From positions 1 through 64,000 of the forward strand of contig JAKFVL010000017.1 in the NCBI GenBank assembly GCA_021732215.1: a DNA stretch of 64,000 nucleotides, read 5' to 3'. Below are positions 39,660-50,288 of this stretch, one piece after another. The notes under the pieces were generated by a model. The model was given only the letters and a program-made list of their open reading frames with translations. It made no database searches and was not told the DNA's origin. Made by a program: the position numbers and the translations under genes. Positions within the stretch are counted from its first letter, which is position 1. Every line of letters begins with the position of its first letter. Source of the stretch: Hyphomicrobiales bacterium (GTDB taxonomy: Bacteria > Pseudomonadota > Alphaproteobacteria > Rhizobiales > Xanthobacteraceae).

Positions 39660-40837
39660 ACGGCGGGCTGCCATCATCGCGCGGCATCCGCACGATCTTT
39701 CTCGTCGCCACTGAAGAATCCGGTGACCGCCTCGGCGCAAGTCTGATGAGGTCGCTGCGCAAGCGGCTCGGTCCCAACGTGCGTTTTGCTGGCGTCGGCG
39801 GCGGTGGCATGGAGCGGGAAGGGCTGACTTCGCTGTTTCCGATCAGTGACCTCTCGATCATGGGCATCGCTGCGGTCGCGCGGCAATTGCCGATGATCCT
39901 GCGCCGCATTCGCGAAACGACTGCTGCTGCGATTGCGGCGTCTCCCGACGCGCTGGTCATTATTGACAGCCCCGATTTTACCCATCGCGTCGCACGGCGT
40001 GTCCGCAAACGCGCCCCTTCCATTCCAATTGTCAATTATGTCTCACCGAGCGTCTGGGCGTGGCGGCCGGGTCGTGCACGCGCGATGCTCGGCTATGTCG
40101 ATCATGTTCTGGCGTTGTTGCCGTTCGAACCGAAGGCTTATCGCGAGCTGAAAGGCCCGCCATGCAGCTACGTCGGGCATCCGCTGTTTCAGGAGCGAGC
40201 GATGCTGCGGCCCTCGGCGGAGGAAGCGGCCCGGCGTCTGGCATCGCCGCCCGTGCTGGTGGTTTTGCCCGGCAGCCGCCGCAGCGAAGTCCGGCACCTG
40301 ATCGGCGCGATCGGCGGAACGCTCGACCGGCTTCGCAACGAAGGGATCATGTTCGAAGCGGTGTTGCCGACCGTCCCGCACGTGCATGACATGGTCGTCG
40401 ATGCTGTGAAGGATTGGAAGGTCCAGCCCAGGATTGTGACAGGAGACGACGACAGGCACGCCGCCTTCCGCATAGCGCACGCGGCGCTCGCGAAGTCCGG
40501 TACCGTGACGCTGGAGCTGGCCATCGCCGGCGTTCCCATGATTACCGGTTACATGGGCACCGCCATTGAGGCGTTCGTCGGGCGGCGGCTGGTGAAAGCC
40601 TTTTCGGTTATTCTGCCCAATCTGATTGTCGGCGAGGCGGTCATTCCTGAATACATTCAGGAACGATGGATTTCGGACCAGCTCGCTCCCGCGCTGCGCG
40701 ATATTCTGGGCGACACGCAACAGCGGCGGCGGCAGATTGAGGCATTCGCGAAGCTCGACGAGATCATGTCGACGGGTAGTCAGACCCCGAGCGAACGGGC
40801 GGCCGACATCGTCATCGCGCATCTTCGTAAAGGCTGA
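39656..40837 (+). CDS. lpxB: Lipid A disaccharide synthase
   Basis: Joins lipid X with UDP-2,3-diacylglucosamine to form the tetraacyl disaccharide. The 393-residue GT-B-like glycosyltransferase shows the N-terminal IFLVATEESGDRLGASLMRSL, FAGVGGGGMEREG, IDSPDFTHRVARRVRK and the C-terminal donor-binding KSGTVTLELAIAGVPMI. Start GTG 39656 overlaps the lpxI stop. The gene ends the lipid A cluster and is followed by a strong symmetrical hairpin shared with the convergent gltA. Confidence 0.96.
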   Translation: MNGGLPSSRGIRTIFLVATEESGDRLGASLMRSLRKRLGPNVRFAGVGGGGMEREGLTSLFPISDLSIMGIAAVARQLPMILRRIRETTAAAIAASPDALVIIDSPDFTHRVARRVRKRAPSIPIVNYVSPSVWAWRPGRARAMLGYVDHVLALLPFEPKAYRELKGPPCSYVGHPLFQERAMLRPSAEEAARRLASPPVLVVLPGSRRSEVRHLIGAIGGTLDRLRNEGIMFEAVLPTVPHVHDMVVDAVKDWKVQPRIVTGDDDRHAAFRIAHAALAKSGTVTLELAIAGVPMITGYMGTAIEAFVGRRLVKAFSVILPNLIVGEAVIPEYIQERWISDQLAPALRDILGDTQQRRRQIEAFAKLDEIMSTGSQTPSERAADIVIAHLRKG

Positions 40838-40863
40838 CGCAATGAAATGAGCAATAAATCGAA

Positions 40864-40892
40864 ACGGCCAGTGCGGTTGCCGCACCGGCCGT
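40864..40892. terminator. Hairpin between convergent lpxB and gltA
   Basis: An almost perfect stem, ACGGCCAGTGCGG with CCGCACCGGCCGT, around TTG. It lies 27 bases after lpxB and about 35 bases before the end of gltA, so it could end transcription from both sides. T runs are weak on both strands (ATGATTTT to the right), so it may need help from Rho. Confidence 0.6.
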
Positions 40893-40926
40893 CGATGATT
40901 TTCGCGGGCGCGAACTTCCCGTGCAG

Positions 40927-42228
40927 TTACTTGCGCTTGTCCACCGCAACGTAATCGCGCTGCGTCTTGCCGGTATAGAGCTGGCGCGGCCGGCCGATCT
41001 TCTGGTTTGGATCCTCGATCATTTCGCTCCACTGGCTGATCCAGCCGACGGTGCGTGCGACCGCGAACAGCACGGTGAACATCGAAGTCGGGAAGCCCAT
41101 CGCCTTCAGCGTGATGCCCGAATAGAAATCGACGTTCGGATAGAGCTTGCGCTGGACGAAGTACTCGTCGTGCAGGGCGATCTTTTCCAGTTCGAGCGCG
41201 ACCTTCAGCATCGGATCGTTGCCGTGCCCGGTTTCCTTGAGCACCTTGTGGCACATCTGCTGCATGATCTTGGCGCGCGGGTCGTAGTTCTTGTAGACGC
41301 GGTGGCCAAAGCCCATCAGGCGCACTTGACTGTTCTTGTCCTTCACCTTGGCGATGAATTCGGGAATCTTGTCCACGGTTCCGATTTCGGCGAGCATCGC
41401 AAGCGCAGCTTCATTGGCGCCGCCATGCGCGGGTCCCCACAGGCAGGCGATGCCGGCGGCGATGCAGGCGAACGGATTCGCGCCGGAGGAGCCCGCGATA
41501 CGCACCGTCGAGGTCGATGCGTTCTGCTCGTGGTCGGCGTGGAGCGTGAAGATCTTGTCCAGCGCTTCCGCCATCACCGGATTGATCTTGTAGTCCTCGC
41601 ACGGAACAGCGAAGCACATGTTCAGAAAGTTCGAGGCGAAATCGAGCGCATTCTTCGGATAAACAAAAGGCTGGCCGACGGTGTACTTGTAGGCCATCGC
41701 AGCCAGCGTCGGCACCTTGGCGATCATGCGCATCGAGGCGACCATGCGCTGGTGCGGATCGTTGATATCTGTGGAGTCGTGATAGAAGGCGGCGAGCGCG
41801 CCGACGGAAGCGACCATGACTGCCATCGGATGGGCGTCGCGGCGGAAGCCCTGGAAGAACCGGGCCATCTGCTCGTGAACCATGGTGTGATGGGTCACAC
41901 GATAGTCGAAGTCGGCTTTCTGCTCGGCGGTCGGCAACTCGCCGTACAGCAGCAGATAGCAGGTTTCGAGAAAGTCACCCTTCTCGGCAAGCTGTTCGAT
42001 TGGGTAGCCGCGATACAGCAGAACGCCTGCGTCGCCATCGATGTAAGTGATCTTGGATTCGCAACTGCCGGTGGACGTGAACCCGGGATCGTAGGTGAAC
42101 ATGCCGCTCTGTGCGTAGAGCTTGCTGATGTCCACGACGTCGGGACCGACCGTCCCGCTCAGGACCGGAAAATTGTAGCTTTTGTCGCCTGTATTGAGGG
42201 CAACGGTTTTCGGGCTTTTTGCATCCAT
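40927..42228 (-). CDS. gltA: Citrate synthase
   Basis: Condenses oxaloacetate and acetyl-CoA to citrate in the TCA cycle. The 433-residue product is the large Gram-negative type II form, with catalytic regions [29 protein letters not shown] and the C-terminal RPRQLYTG. The frame extends upstream. I chose ATG 42228 ([14 protein letters not shown]), since GGGGA at 42236-42240 is seven bases before it; ATG 42234 is too close to that site. It is read in the same direction as gltX upstream, separated by about 155 bases. Confidence 0.96.
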   Translation of the reverse strand: MDAKSPKTVALNTGDKSYNFPVLSGTVGPDVVDISKLYAQSGMFTYDPGFTSTGSCESKITYIDGDAGVLLYRGYPIEQLAEKGDFLETCYLLLYGELPTAEQKADFDYRVTHHTMVHEQMARFFQGFRRDAHPMAVMVASVGALAAFYHDSTDINDPHQRMVASMRMIAKVPTLAAMAYKYTVGQPFVYPKNALDFASNFLNMCFAVPCEDYKINPVMAEALDKIFTLHADHEQNASTSTVRIAGSSGANPFACIAAGIACLWGPAHGGANEAALAMLAEIGTVDKIPEFIAKVKDKNSQVRLMGFGHRVYKNYDPRAKIMQQMCHKVLKETGHGNDPMLKVALELEKIALHDEYFVQRKLYPNVDFYSGITLKAMGFPTSMFTVLFAVARTVGWISQWSEMIEDPNQKIGRPRQLYTGKTQRDYVAVDKRK

Positions 42229-42383
42229 CGTCATATCCCCGATGAGAACGTGATTGAGGCAGGTGGGTCTGACGGCCAACTGGCGTGGCGAGGGAGGCCC
42301 AGCGAGCGGTTGTAGTATAACGCAAATGCGTACCGCATTGCCGTTTGCGCTGCAAGACAACCTAAGTTTCGGTCAACGTCAGG

Positions 42384-43808
42384 TCATTGAGTGGCTTGAT
42401 CCTGCAGGCGAACCAGGCATTCGTCCCGCCCGAGCACGTCGAGAACCTCAAAGATTCCGGGGGAAGTTGTCCGGCCGGTCAGCGCCACCCGCAGCGGCTG
42501 CGCCACCGCGCCGAGTTTGTGACCGTTTTGTTCGGCAAAGGCTCTGACCGCGGCTTCGGTGGTTTCGGCGGACCATGGGGTGACCGCGCGCAGGGTTTCG
42601 GCGAGCTGGCCGATCAGTTGGCGCGTCTCCGGCGTGAGCAGCGCTTCCGCCTTGGCCTCGAGCGGCAGCGGACGGTCGGCAAAAATGAAGGCCGCACCAT
42701 CGATCAATTCCAGCAGCGTCCTGGCGCGCTCCTTGATCCCGGGCATGGCCCTCAGAAGCTGCATCCGTGTTTCGGGATTGATCTTTGCCTTGAGCTCGCC
42801 GCCATTGGGAATGTAATCCAGCACACTCTCAAAGGCATCGACCAGCATCGCATCGTCGGCGCCGCGGATGTAGATGCCGTTGAGGTTTTCCAGCTTGGCG
42901 AAATCGAACCGCGCCGCCGAGCGGCCGATCGCCGGCAGATCGAACAGGTCGATCATTTCCTGCTCGGTGAAGACCTCCTGATCACCATGGCTCCAGCCCA
43001 GCCGCACCAGATAATTGCGCAGCGCCTCCGGAAGATATCCCATGGCGCGGTAAGCATCGACGCCAAGCGCGCCATGGCGTTTCGAGAGCTTCGATCCGTC
43101 CGGCCCGTGGATCAGGGGGATATGCGCCATGATCGGCACGTCCCAGCCGAGCGCCTCGTAGATCTGCTTCTGGCGGGCGGCATTGGTCAGATGATCGTCA
43201 CCGCGAATGACATGGGTGACGACCATGTCGTGGTCGTCAACCACGACCGCCAGCATGTAGGTCGGGTTGCCGTCCGAGCGCAGCAGCACGAGATCGTCAA
43301 GGTTCTCGTTCTGCCAGACCACGCGGCCCTGAACCTGATCCTCGATCACGGTCTCGCCGGTCAATGGTGCTTTCAAGCGGATGACGGGTTTCACGCCGGC
43401 AGGCGCTTCCGAAGCATCGCGGTCGCGCCAAAGGCCGTTATAGAGGCGCGTCTTGCCCTCGGCGCGGGCTTTTTCCCGCATGGCCGCCAGTTCGTCGGCG
43501 CTGGCATAGCAGCGATAGGCCTTGCCTTCGGCCAGCAGTTGCTCGGCCACCTCGCGGTGCCGCGCCGCGCGGCTGAACTGATAGACGACGTCGCCGTCCC
43601 AATCGAGGCCAAGCCATTTCAGGCCGTCGAGAATGGCCTCGATCGCAGGCTCCGTCGAGCGCTCGCGGTCGGTATCCTCGATCCGCAGCAGCATCTTGCC
43701 GCCGAAACGGCGCGCATAGAGCCAATTGAACAGCGCCGTGCGTCCACCGCCTATATGGAGAAAGCCGGTCGGTGAGGGAGCAAAGCGGGTGACGACGGGA
43801 GCGGTCAT
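42384..43808 (-). CDS. gltX: Glutamyl-tRNA synthetase
   Basis: This class I synthetase charges tRNA-Glu. The 474-residue product has the HIGH-type motif in [19 protein letters not shown] (residues 11-29) and the KMSKS variant KLSKRHG. The helical anticodon-binding domain is C-terminal. ATG 43808 is the family start; the frame extends further upstream without support. It is divergent from glnS across about 160 bases. The window therefore holds separate Glu and Gln synthetases side by side. Confidence 0.95.
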   Translation of the reverse strand: MTAPVVTRFAPSPTGFLHIGGGRTALFNWLYARRFGGKMLLRIEDTDRERSTEPAIEAILDGLKWLGLDWDGDVVYQFSRAARHREVAEQLLAEGKAYRCYASADELAAMREKARAEGKTRLYNGLWRDRDASEAPAGVKPVIRLKAPLTGETVIEDQVQGRVVWQNENLDDLVLLRSDGNPTYMLAVVVDDHDMVVTHVIRGDDHLTNAARQKQIYEALGWDVPIMAHIPLIHGPDGSKLSKRHGALGVDAYRAMGYLPEALRNYLVRLGWSHGDQEVFTEQEMIDLFDLPAIGRSAARFDFAKLENLNGIYIRGADDAMLVDAFESVLDYIPNGGELKAKINPETRMQLLRAMPGIKERARTLLELIDGAAFIFADRPLPLEAKAEALLTPETRQLIGQLAETLRAVTPWSAETTEAAVRAFAEQNGHKLGAVAQPLRVALTGRTTSPGIFEVLDVLGRDECLVRLQDQATQ

Positions 43809-43969
43809 GAAATCGGTCTGATGGCTGATCTGCGCGCGCCGGGCAGCGGCCCGGGGTGTATAGCAGGACCAACGCATAACTAAAGGATTCGTTGAGCTAA
43901 ACGCCCTTGGCGGGGCGTTGCGGATTTGGCAGACAGGATGCCGATTCAAGGCAGATTGGACAGCACAGA

Positions 43970-45685
43970 ATGACGACGGCGGACGCAACTGCGACGGAGG
44001 CAAGCGTGTTGGAAGTGGGCCGCGATTTCATTCGCGATATCGTTCAGGCCGATCTCGACTCGAAGAAGCATGCCCAGATCGTCACCCGGTTCCCACCGGA
44101 GCCGAACGGCTATCTCCATATCGGTCATGCCAAGTCGATCGCGCTGAACTTCGGCATCGCGCAGGAGTTCGCGGGCAAGTGCCATCTGCGGTTCGACGAT
44201 ACCAACCCGACCAAAGAAGAGCAGGAATACATCGATTCAATTCAGAACGACGTGAAGTGGCTCGGCTTCGACTGGGGCCAGAACCTGTTCTATGCGTCGG
44301 ATTACTTCGACAAACTCTACGGCTGGGCGGAAATGCTCATCACATCGGGCGACGCCTATGTCGACGACCAGACGCAGGATGAAATCCGGCTGACCCGCGG
44401 CACGTTGACGGAGCCGGGGCGCAACAGCCCGTTTCGCGATCGTCCGGTGGATGAGAGCCTCGATCTGTTCCGCCGCATGAAGGCCGGCGAATTCCCGAAT
44501 GGCGCGCGTGTGCTGCGTGCCAGGATCGACATGACTTCCGGCAACATCAACCTGCGCGATCCGGTGCTGTATCGCATCCTGCATGCGCACCATCCGCGCA
44601 CCGGCACAGCGTGGTCGATCTATCCGAGCTACGATTACGCGCACGGCCAGTCCGACGCGATTGAAGGCATCACCCATTCGATCTGCACGCTGGAATTCGA
44701 GGATCATCGTCCGCTGTACGAGTGGCTGCTATCGAAGCTGCCGGTGCCCTCGAAACCGCGCCAGTATGAGTTCGCGCGGCTCAATCTGACCTACACGCTG
44801 CTGTCGAAGCGCGTTCTGACAGAGCTGGTGCGCGGCGGGCACGTTTCGAGCTGGGACGACCCTCGCATGCCGACCATTGCCGGCTTCCGCCGCCGCGGTG
44901 TCCCGCCAGCCGCGATCCGCGATTTCGTCAAACGCATCGGCGTGGCCAAGGCCAACAGCGTGGTCGACGTCAACATGCTGGAATTTTCGATCCGGGAGGT
45001 GCTGAACAAGATCGCGCAGCGCCGTCTCGCCGTGTTGCGGCCGCTGAAGGTCGTAATCGAGAATTATCCGGAAGGGCAGAGCGAAGAGTTGGAGGCGATC
45101 AACCATCCGGACGATCCGTCAGCCGGCACCCGCAAGATCGTATTCAGTCGCGAGCTCTATATCGAGCAGGACGATTTCATGGAGAACCCGCCGAAGAAGT
45201 TCTTCCGCCTGTTTCCAGGCAACGAAGTGCGGCTGCGCTACGCCTACTTCATCAAGTGCCACGGCGTGGTGAAGAACGCGGCCGGCGAGGTGGTCGAACT
45301 GCGCTGCACCTACGATCCCGCGACCAGGGGCGGCAATGCGCCCGACGGCCGCAAGGTCAAGGCGACCATGCACTGGCTCTCGGCACAGCATTCAATGCAA
45401 GCGGAAATCCGCGTCTACAATCCGCTGTTTCTCAACGCCAGCCCCGACGCGGGCAACTTCGCCGCCGAGATCAACCCGCAATCGCTTGAAGTCCTGACCG
45501 ATGCGCGGATCGAGTCTTCGATTGCGCAGGCCAACGCGCCGGATGCCATTGCTCCTGATGTGATGCAATTCGAGCGGCAGGGCTATTTCGCCCGCGATCC
45601 GGATTCGACGCCGGAGAAGCCGGTTTTCAACCGCACGATCGGGTTGCGCGATACCTTTGCCAAGGAAGTCACTGGCAAGAGTTGA
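43970..45685 (+). CDS. glnS: Glutaminyl-tRNA synthetase
   Basis: This class I synthetase charges tRNA-Gln directly. The 571-residue product has the HIGH-type motif in [17 protein letters not shown] (residues 40-56), [11 protein letters not shown], the KMSKS variant LLSKRVL, and a C-terminal double beta-barrel that binds the anticodon (from about residue 350, such as [17 protein letters not shown]). GlnRS is patchy in alphaproteobacteria; those that lack it use GatCAB. Start ATG 43970 is chosen from the family start. No strong ribosome-binding site is seen. Confidence 0.94.
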   Translation: MTTADATATEASVLEVGRDFIRDIVQADLDSKKHAQIVTRFPPEPNGYLHIGHAKSIALNFGIAQEFAGKCHLRFDDTNPTKEEQEYIDSIQNDVKWLGFDWGQNLFYASDYFDKLYGWAEMLITSGDAYVDDQTQDEIRLTRGTLTEPGRNSPFRDRPVDESLDLFRRMKAGEFPNGARVLRARIDMTSGNINLRDPVLYRILHAHHPRTGTAWSIYPSYDYAHGQSDAIEGITHSICTLEFEDHRPLYEWLLSKLPVPSKPRQYEFARLNLTYTLLSKRVLTELVRGGHVSSWDDPRMPTIAGFRRRGVPPAAIRDFVKRIGVAKANSVVDVNMLEFSIREVLNKIAQRRLAVLRPLKVVIENYPEGQSEELEAINHPDDPSAGTRKIVFSRELYIEQDDFMENPPKKFFRLFPGNEVRLRYAYFIKCHGVVKNAAGEVVELRCTYDPATRGGNAPDGRKVKATMHWLSAQHSMQAEIRVYNPLFLNASPDAGNFAAEINPQSLEVLTDARIESSIAQANAPDAIAPDVMQFERQGYFARDPDSTPEKPVFNRTIGLRDTFAKEVTGKS

Positions 45686-45741
45686 GCATTTCCTTTTCCT
45701 GACCCTCCGTCTGGACTGTCCGCCTGTCGAGGGCGTGCGCG

Positions 45742-48096
45742 GTGGCGGATCGGATTGAACGCAAGATCAGAGCACGGACCTGGCCGGCGCGGGAAGGTAC
45801 TGCCGGCGTTGCCGCTCAGTCCTGGCCGATCACGGGTCGCGGTCGTGCCGATATCGGCGGGCTGACCAGGCTGATCGCAGAGGAGGCGGCGCGGGCGCAA
45901 CTCCTGCCGTGGGCTGCGATTGTGTTCGGGGCAGGGATCGCGGCCTATTTCGGCGTCGAGCGCGAGCCCGTCGCAGCGGTCGTCTTGCCTGTCGCCGCTG
46001 CGCTTGTGGTGATCGCATTTTTCGCCCGACGGTGGCGAATGTTTCCGCTGATGCTGCTCGCGGCGGTCTTTGTCTCTGGCTTTGCTGCAGCGTCGTACAA
46101 AGCCACCCGTATCGAACATGTCGTGCTGACGCGGCCGTTGTTCGGCGTGTCGCTGAAAGGCTTTGTCGAAACCCGCGAGGAGCGGGAGCGCACCGATCGC
46201 TTTATCTTGCGCGTCGTGCAGATGGATCACGAGCGCAACGAGATCAAACTCGATCGCGTGCGGCTCTCGGTCAAAAAGGGGACCGCGCCTATGGTCGGAC
46301 AGTTCGTCGAGTTCAAGGCGCGATTGCAGCCGCCGCTCGCTCCCTTGCGGCCGGGCGGATACGACTTTGCCCGCGATCTATATTTTCAGGGCATCGGCGC
46401 GTCGGGCTTTGTCACCGGGACGATCAAGACAATCAACCCACCCACGAGGGCAGGCTTCTGGCTGCAGTATGCGGCGTTCATGCAGGGCCTGCGCGACGGC
46501 ATCGACGGGCGCATTCGCGCAGTGCTGAGCGGCGACAATCGCGCCATCGCGACTGCATTGTTGACCGGCAAGCGCGATGCAATCTCGATGCCCGTCAACG
46601 ATGCGATGTTCATTTCCGGCCTCGGCCATGTCCTGTCAATTTCCGGCTATCACATGGCTGTGGTCGCAGGCGTCGTGTTTTTCGCCGTGCGCGCCCTGTT
46701 GGCGCTGATGCCGTCGCTGACGCCGGCATTTGCGATCAAGAAATGGGCGGCTGTGGCCGCGCTGGTGGCCGCTCTGTTCTACCTGCTGCTGTCGGGCGCG
46801 GAAGTCGCGACCCAGCGCTCGTTTCTGATGACGGCGGTGGTGCTGGCCGCGATCATGGTGGACCGGCGAGCCGTTACATTCCGGACGCTTGCGATCGCCG
46901 CCTTCATCGTGCTTGCGATCGCGCCGGAAGCCGTGGTGCATCCGAGCTTCCAGATGTCGTTCGCGGCGACGCTTGGGCTCGTCGCGCTGGTCGAGCGCGG
47001 ACTGCCGATCCTGCTGGCGACACCTGACAATTCTTCCGTTGCCAGGACGGCACTGTGGGGAGGACGCGAGATCGCGATGCTGGCGCTGGCGTCGATCGTG
47101 GCAGGCTTTGCGACCATGCCATACGCCGCGTTTCATTTTCACCGGGTCACGCCTTACGGCGTGATCGCCAATCTCGCCGCGATGCCGGTGGTGTCGGGCA
47201 TCGTGATGCCGGCGGGACTGCTGGGCCTCGCCGCAATTCCGTTCGGCCTCGACGGCGTGTTCTGGCGCATCATGGAGCTTGGCATCGGCTGGATGATCGC
47301 GGTGTCGCAATGGGTCGCCGCATTGCCCGGCGCGGTCGGACGTACCTACGCATTCGGCACCGGCGCGCTGCTGCTGGCGACGCTGGGTCTGCTGCTGATC
47401 TGTCTCTTGCGCACGCCCTTGCGGTTCGCAGGCGTGGCCATGCTGATCGGCGCGGTCGTGCTGGCGGCGGCGTCTCCGCGTCCGGATATCCTGATCGCGG
47501 GTGATGGCGAGAGCGTTGCGGTGCGCGGCGGCGACGGCCGTCTGCGGGTGATGCGGGCAGAGAAAAACCTGTTTCAGGTTCGCGAATGGCTGGCAGCGGA
47601 TGCGGATTCGCGTGGCGCTGCAGATCGGTCCCTGTCGGACGACGTCTCGTGCGACCCGTCAGGCTGTGTTGTCCCAATGCAGGGTGGGGCGCTGATTGCC
47701 ATCACGCTTCAGCCGGCCGGACTTTGGGACGATTGTGAGAAGGCCGCGCTGATCGTCACGGCTCAGCAAGTGCCGCGCGATTGCGCTGCACTTGTTATCG
47801 ACAGGGAGCAACTGCGGCGTGAGGGAACGCTCTCGTTACGCCGGCAGCGCGATAGCCTTCAAGGCAACGGCTTCCAGATCGAGGCTGTGCGGCCGCCTTC
47901 ATTCGAGCGACCATGGTATCCAAGAACCGCCGTGGCCGCCGAGCGCTCCGCAGCAACTTTACCCGGAGCGACATCGTCCGCAGCAACATCGTCCGCAGCA
48001 ACATCGTCGCAACGGCCAGGCCCTCAGCGAACGGCGCCGCGTCGCACGCCACCTGACGCCACGCCCGCCGAAGCGGACGCGCAAGGGGACGACTAA
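45742..48096 (+). CDS. comEC: ComEC/Rec2 family membrane protein
   Basis: Related to the inner-membrane DNA channel of natural transformation. The 784-residue product has two or three N-terminal spans, a DUF4131-like OB domain (about residues 90-235, FVETREERERTDRFILRV), and the Competence domain with many spans (about 260-560, LLTGKRDAISMPVNDAMFIS, LSISGYHMAVVAG). The region that is a metallo-beta-lactamase domain in other ComEC proteins is present but lacks the HxHxDH motif. The tail is low-complexity (Ser/Ala/Thr, then Pro/Arg) and contains short tandem repeats. Start GTG 45742. DNA uptake is not proven by the sequence. Confidence 0.9.
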   Translation: MADRIERKIRARTWPAREGTAGVAAQSWPITGRGRADIGGLTRLIAEEAARAQLLPWAAIVFGAGIAAYFGVEREPVAAVVLPVAAALVVIAFFARRWRMFPLMLLAAVFVSGFAAASYKATRIEHVVLTRPLFGVSLKGFVETREERERTDRFILRVVQMDHERNEIKLDRVRLSVKKGTAPMVGQFVEFKARLQPPLAPLRPGGYDFARDLYFQGIGASGFVTGTIKTINPPTRAGFWLQYAAFMQGLRDGIDGRIRAVLSGDNRAIATALLTGKRDAISMPVNDAMFISGLGHVLSISGYHMAVVAGVVFFAVRALLALMPSLTPAFAIKKWAAVAALVAALFYLLLSGAEVATQRSFLMTAVVLAAIMVDRRAVTFRTLAIAAFIVLAIAPEAVVHPSFQMSFAATLGLVALVERGLPILLATPDNSSVARTALWGGREIAMLALASIVAGFATMPYAAFHFHRVTPYGVIANLAAMPVVSGIVMPAGLLGLAAIPFGLDGVFWRIMELGIGWMIAVSQWVAALPGAVGRTYAFGTGALLLATLGLLLICLLRTPLRFAGVAMLIGAVVLAAASPRPDILIAGDGESVAVRGGDGRLRVMRAEKNLFQVREWLAADADSRGAADRSLSDDVSCDPSGCVVPMQGGALIAITLQPAGLWDDCEKAALIVTAQQVPRDCAALVIDREQLRREGTLSLRRQRDSLQGNGFQIEAVRPPSFERPWYPRTAVAAERSAATLPGATSSAATSSAATSSQRPGPQRTAPRRTPPDATPAEADAQGDD
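47971..48013. repeat. Short tandem repeat in the 3' end of comEC
   Basis: Nearly three copies of the 15-base unit ACATCGTCCGCAGCA, encoding repeated Thr-Ser-Ser-Ala-Ala in the low-complexity tail. The number of units keeps the frame. Such repeats can change length by slippage, which here would only alter the tail. Confidence 0.8.
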
Positions 48097-48108
48097 GCGA
48101 TCAGCCGA

Positions 48109-48810
48109 TCAGTAACGGCGGAAGATGCTGACCAGCTTGCCCTGAATCCGCACGCGGTTCGGCGGCAGGATGCGGACCTCGTAGGCGGCATTCGCCGGCT
48201 CCAGCGCGATCGATGCGCCGCGACGGCGGAAGCGTTTGAGGGTTGCTTCCTCCTCGTCGATCAGCGCCACCACGATGTCGCCGGTGTCGGCGCCTTCGGT
48301 TTTCTGGATCAGCGCGATATCGCCATCGAGAATTCCCGCTTCCATCATCGAATCGCCGCGCACTTCGAGAGCGTAGTGATCGCCGGAGCCCAGCATTTCC
48401 GGCGGCATGCTGATGGTGTGGCTGCGGGTCTGCAGCGCTTCGATCGGGGTGCCGGCCGCGATGCGGCCCATCACCGGGATTGACACCGGACGGCCGCCTT
48501 CATCCTCGGATGCGGTGCGAACCCGGCCAAGATTGCCTTCGATCACGCTGGGCGTGAAGCCACGACGTCCACCGCCTCCGCCGCCTGCGACCGCAACGTC
48601 GGGGAGCTTGATGACTTCGATGGCGCGGGCACGATTGGGCAGGCGGCGGATGAAGCCGCGCTCCTCAAGCGCTGTAATCAGGCGGTGGATACCGGACTTG
48701 GAGCGCAAATCCAGCGCATCCTTCATCTCGTCAAAGGAGGGCGGGACGCCCGCTTCCTTCAAGCGATCACTGATGAATCGCAGAAGTTCGAATTGCTTGC
48801 GTGTCAGCAT
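48109..48810 (-). CDS. lexA: SOS-response repressor LexA
   Basis: Represses DNA-damage genes and cleaves itself when RecA is activated. The 233-residue product has an N-terminal winged-helix DNA-binding domain ([17 protein letters not shown] to about residue 70), a linker with a Gly-rich stretch, and the Ala-Gly cleavage site in [10 protein letters not shown]. The catalytic Ser is in [15 protein letters not shown] and the catalytic Lys in EEATLKRF. It is convergent with comEC. Upstream lie a long leader of about 175 bases, small reading frames and its own SOS box, so it is autoregulated. Confidence 0.97.
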   Translation of the reverse strand: MLTRKQFELLRFISDRLKEAGVPPSFDEMKDALDLRSKSGIHRLITALEERGFIRRLPNRARAIEVIKLPDVAVAGGGGGGRRGFTPSVIEGNLGRVRTASEDEGGRPVSIPVMGRIAAGTPIEALQTRSHTISMPPEMLGSGDHYALEVRGDSMMEAGILDGDIALIQKTEGADTGDIVVALIDEEEATLKRFRRRGASIALEPANAAYEVRILPPNRVRIQGKLVSIFRRY

Positions 48811-48875
48811 ATTGGCCGTTCCCCCAATTCAACCTTCTCAAGGCCGAGTTTCTTCAGGTCGAGCTCGCCGTTCAT
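48804..48875 (-). CDS. Possible 23-residue leader frame overlapping the lexA start
   Basis: ATG 48875 on the minus strand opens a frame beginning [16 protein letters not shown]. Its TGA stop (48806-48804) lies inside the first codons of lexA (ATGCTGA). Just upstream, a direct repeat of GGACAAGGCATG places another ATG followed at once by TAA (a start-stop pair). The geometry would suit translational coupling or ribosome stalling. Neither frame has a strong ribosome-binding site, and there is no other support. Confidence 0.3.
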   Translation of the reverse strand: MNGELDLKKLGLEKVELGERPIC

Positions 48876-48991
48876 GCCTTGTCCACTTACATGCCTTGTC
48901 CGCCTAGATCAGGTCCGCAGCGCGAACCCCATTTCAGCATCGCAAAGGCGTGTTTCAGAGGCGCGAGTCACTCGAAACAAATCATGAACAG

Positions 48992-49020
48992 ACCCTATAT
49001 GTTCCATATGTGTTCCGCAA
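48992..49020 (-). promoter_or_regulatory. lexA promoter with SOS box in the spacer
   Basis: On the minus strand TTGCGG (49020-49015), a 17-base spacer and TAGGGT (48997-48992) form a reasonable housekeeping promoter. The plus-strand GTTCCATATGTGTTC (49001-49015) is an alphaproteobacterial SOS box, GTTC-N7-GTTC, filling the spacer. LexA bound here would block its own transcription. Confidence 0.82.
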
Positions 49021-49054
49021 CCCCTTAATTTCACGTCAACAAAACGAGGGTTCG

Positions 49055-50275
49055 TCAGACTGGAAGTTTAAGGATAACGCAGTCCGATCCCTTGGCTGCC
49101 GCGGGCGCATGCGGCGGACGGATTACGAGGGCGTCCGCGCCCGACAGGTGCGCTGACAGCGAACTGTCCTGCTGGGTCACCGGCGTTGCGATCGGGACGC
49201 CGTCTTCGCGGAGCTTGAGATGCGCACGCATGTATTCCGCGCGCTCGTCGTTGGGGCCGAGGTCGCGCCCCAGAACTGCGTGCTCATGCGGATGATCGAC
49301 GTCGATGCGTCCCAGCAGCGCGCGGATCAGCGGCACCAGAAACAGGAACGCGCAGACATAGGACGAGACGGGATTGCCGGGCAGGCCGACCACGCGCATG
49401 CCGCCGAGATCGGCGGGAAGCCGACCGTGCATCATCGGCTTGCCGGGGCGCATTGCGATCTTCCAGAACGTGATCGCGACACCTTCGGCTTCGAGCGAGC
49501 GCTTCACCACGTCATGGTCGCCAACCGATGCTCCGCCGGTGGTGACCAGAATATCCACGCCGAGGTCGCGGGCTTTGCGGATCGCCTGCGATGTCGCCTC
49601 GACCGTGTCGGCCGAGATGCCAAGATCGATGGCGTCGGCGCCCTCGTTGCGCGCGAGCGCACGCAGTCCGTAGCCGTTCGACAGGATGATCTGGCCGGGA
49701 CCGGTCGTGCCGCCCGGCATCACCAGTTCGTCGCCGGTGGCGAGCAGGGCAACTTTCGGGCGTCTTGCGACCGGCACCTGCGGATAGTTCATGCTGGCGG
49801 CGAGTGCGAGGTCGCGGTCGAGAATACGCCGTCCTTTGGGAAACAGGACGTCGCCCTCGCGGAAGTCGATGCCGGCGCCGCGAATGTGCCTGCCGCCTCG
49901 CGCGGCTTCGTTGACGACAACGATGTCGCCGTCGCGCGTCGTGTTTTCCTGAATGACGATCGTATCTGCACCGTCCGGCACCACACCGCCGGTGAAAATT
50001 CTCACCGCTTCGCCCTGAGCGACTATGCGGCCAAATGGTCTACCTGCGGCGATTTCGCCGATGACGCGGAGTTTCGCGCCGAGCGATGCATCGGCGGCCC
50101 GAACCGCGTAGCCGTCCATCGCCGACATCGCCTGCGGCGGCTGGGTGCGGCGCGCGGCAAGATCCTGCGACAGCACGCGATGCAGCGCGTCGTCGAGCGC
50201 GGCCATCTCCTCGCCGAGCGGCTTGACGCCTGCGAGAATGGCCTTGAGTGCGTCGTCGACCGGCATCAGCGCCAC
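49055..50275 (-). CDS. moeA: Molybdopterin molybdotransferase
   Basis: Inserts molybdate into adenylylated molybdopterin to make the molybdenum cofactor. The 406-residue product begins MALMPVDDALKAILAG and contains SAMDGYAVRA near residue 50, IFTGGVVPDGADTIVIQE, TTGGASVGDHDVVK and GLPGNPVSSYV. The start is GTG 50275, with GAGG about eight bases ahead, 13 bases after moaC; the frame extends into moaC without support. It follows moaC as in many alphaproteobacteria. Confidence 0.96.
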   Translation of the reverse strand: MALMPVDDALKAILAGVKPLGEEMAALDDALHRVLSQDLAARRTQPPQAMSAMDGYAVRAADASLGAKLRVIGEIAAGRPFGRIVAQGEAVRIFTGGVVPDGADTIVIQENTTRDGDIVVVNEAARGGRHIRGAGIDFREGDVLFPKGRRILDRDLALAASMNYPQVPVARRPKVALLATGDELVMPGGTTGPGQIILSNGYGLRALARNEGADAIDLGISADTVEATSQAIRKARDLGVDILVTTGGASVGDHDVVKRSLEAEGVAITFWKIAMRPGKPMMHGRLPADLGGMRVVGLPGNPVSSYVCAFLFLVPLIRALLGRIDVDHPHEHAVLGRDLGPNDERAEYMRAHLKLREDGVPIATPVTQQDSSLSAHLSGADALVIRPPHAPAAAKGSDCVILKLPV

Positions 50276-50288
50276 GGCGTGTCCTCGC

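Noticed and set aside
47971-48013. Short direct repeats considered as a CRISPR array.
   Set aside because: Units are 15 bases, adjacent without spacers, and in frame inside comEC.
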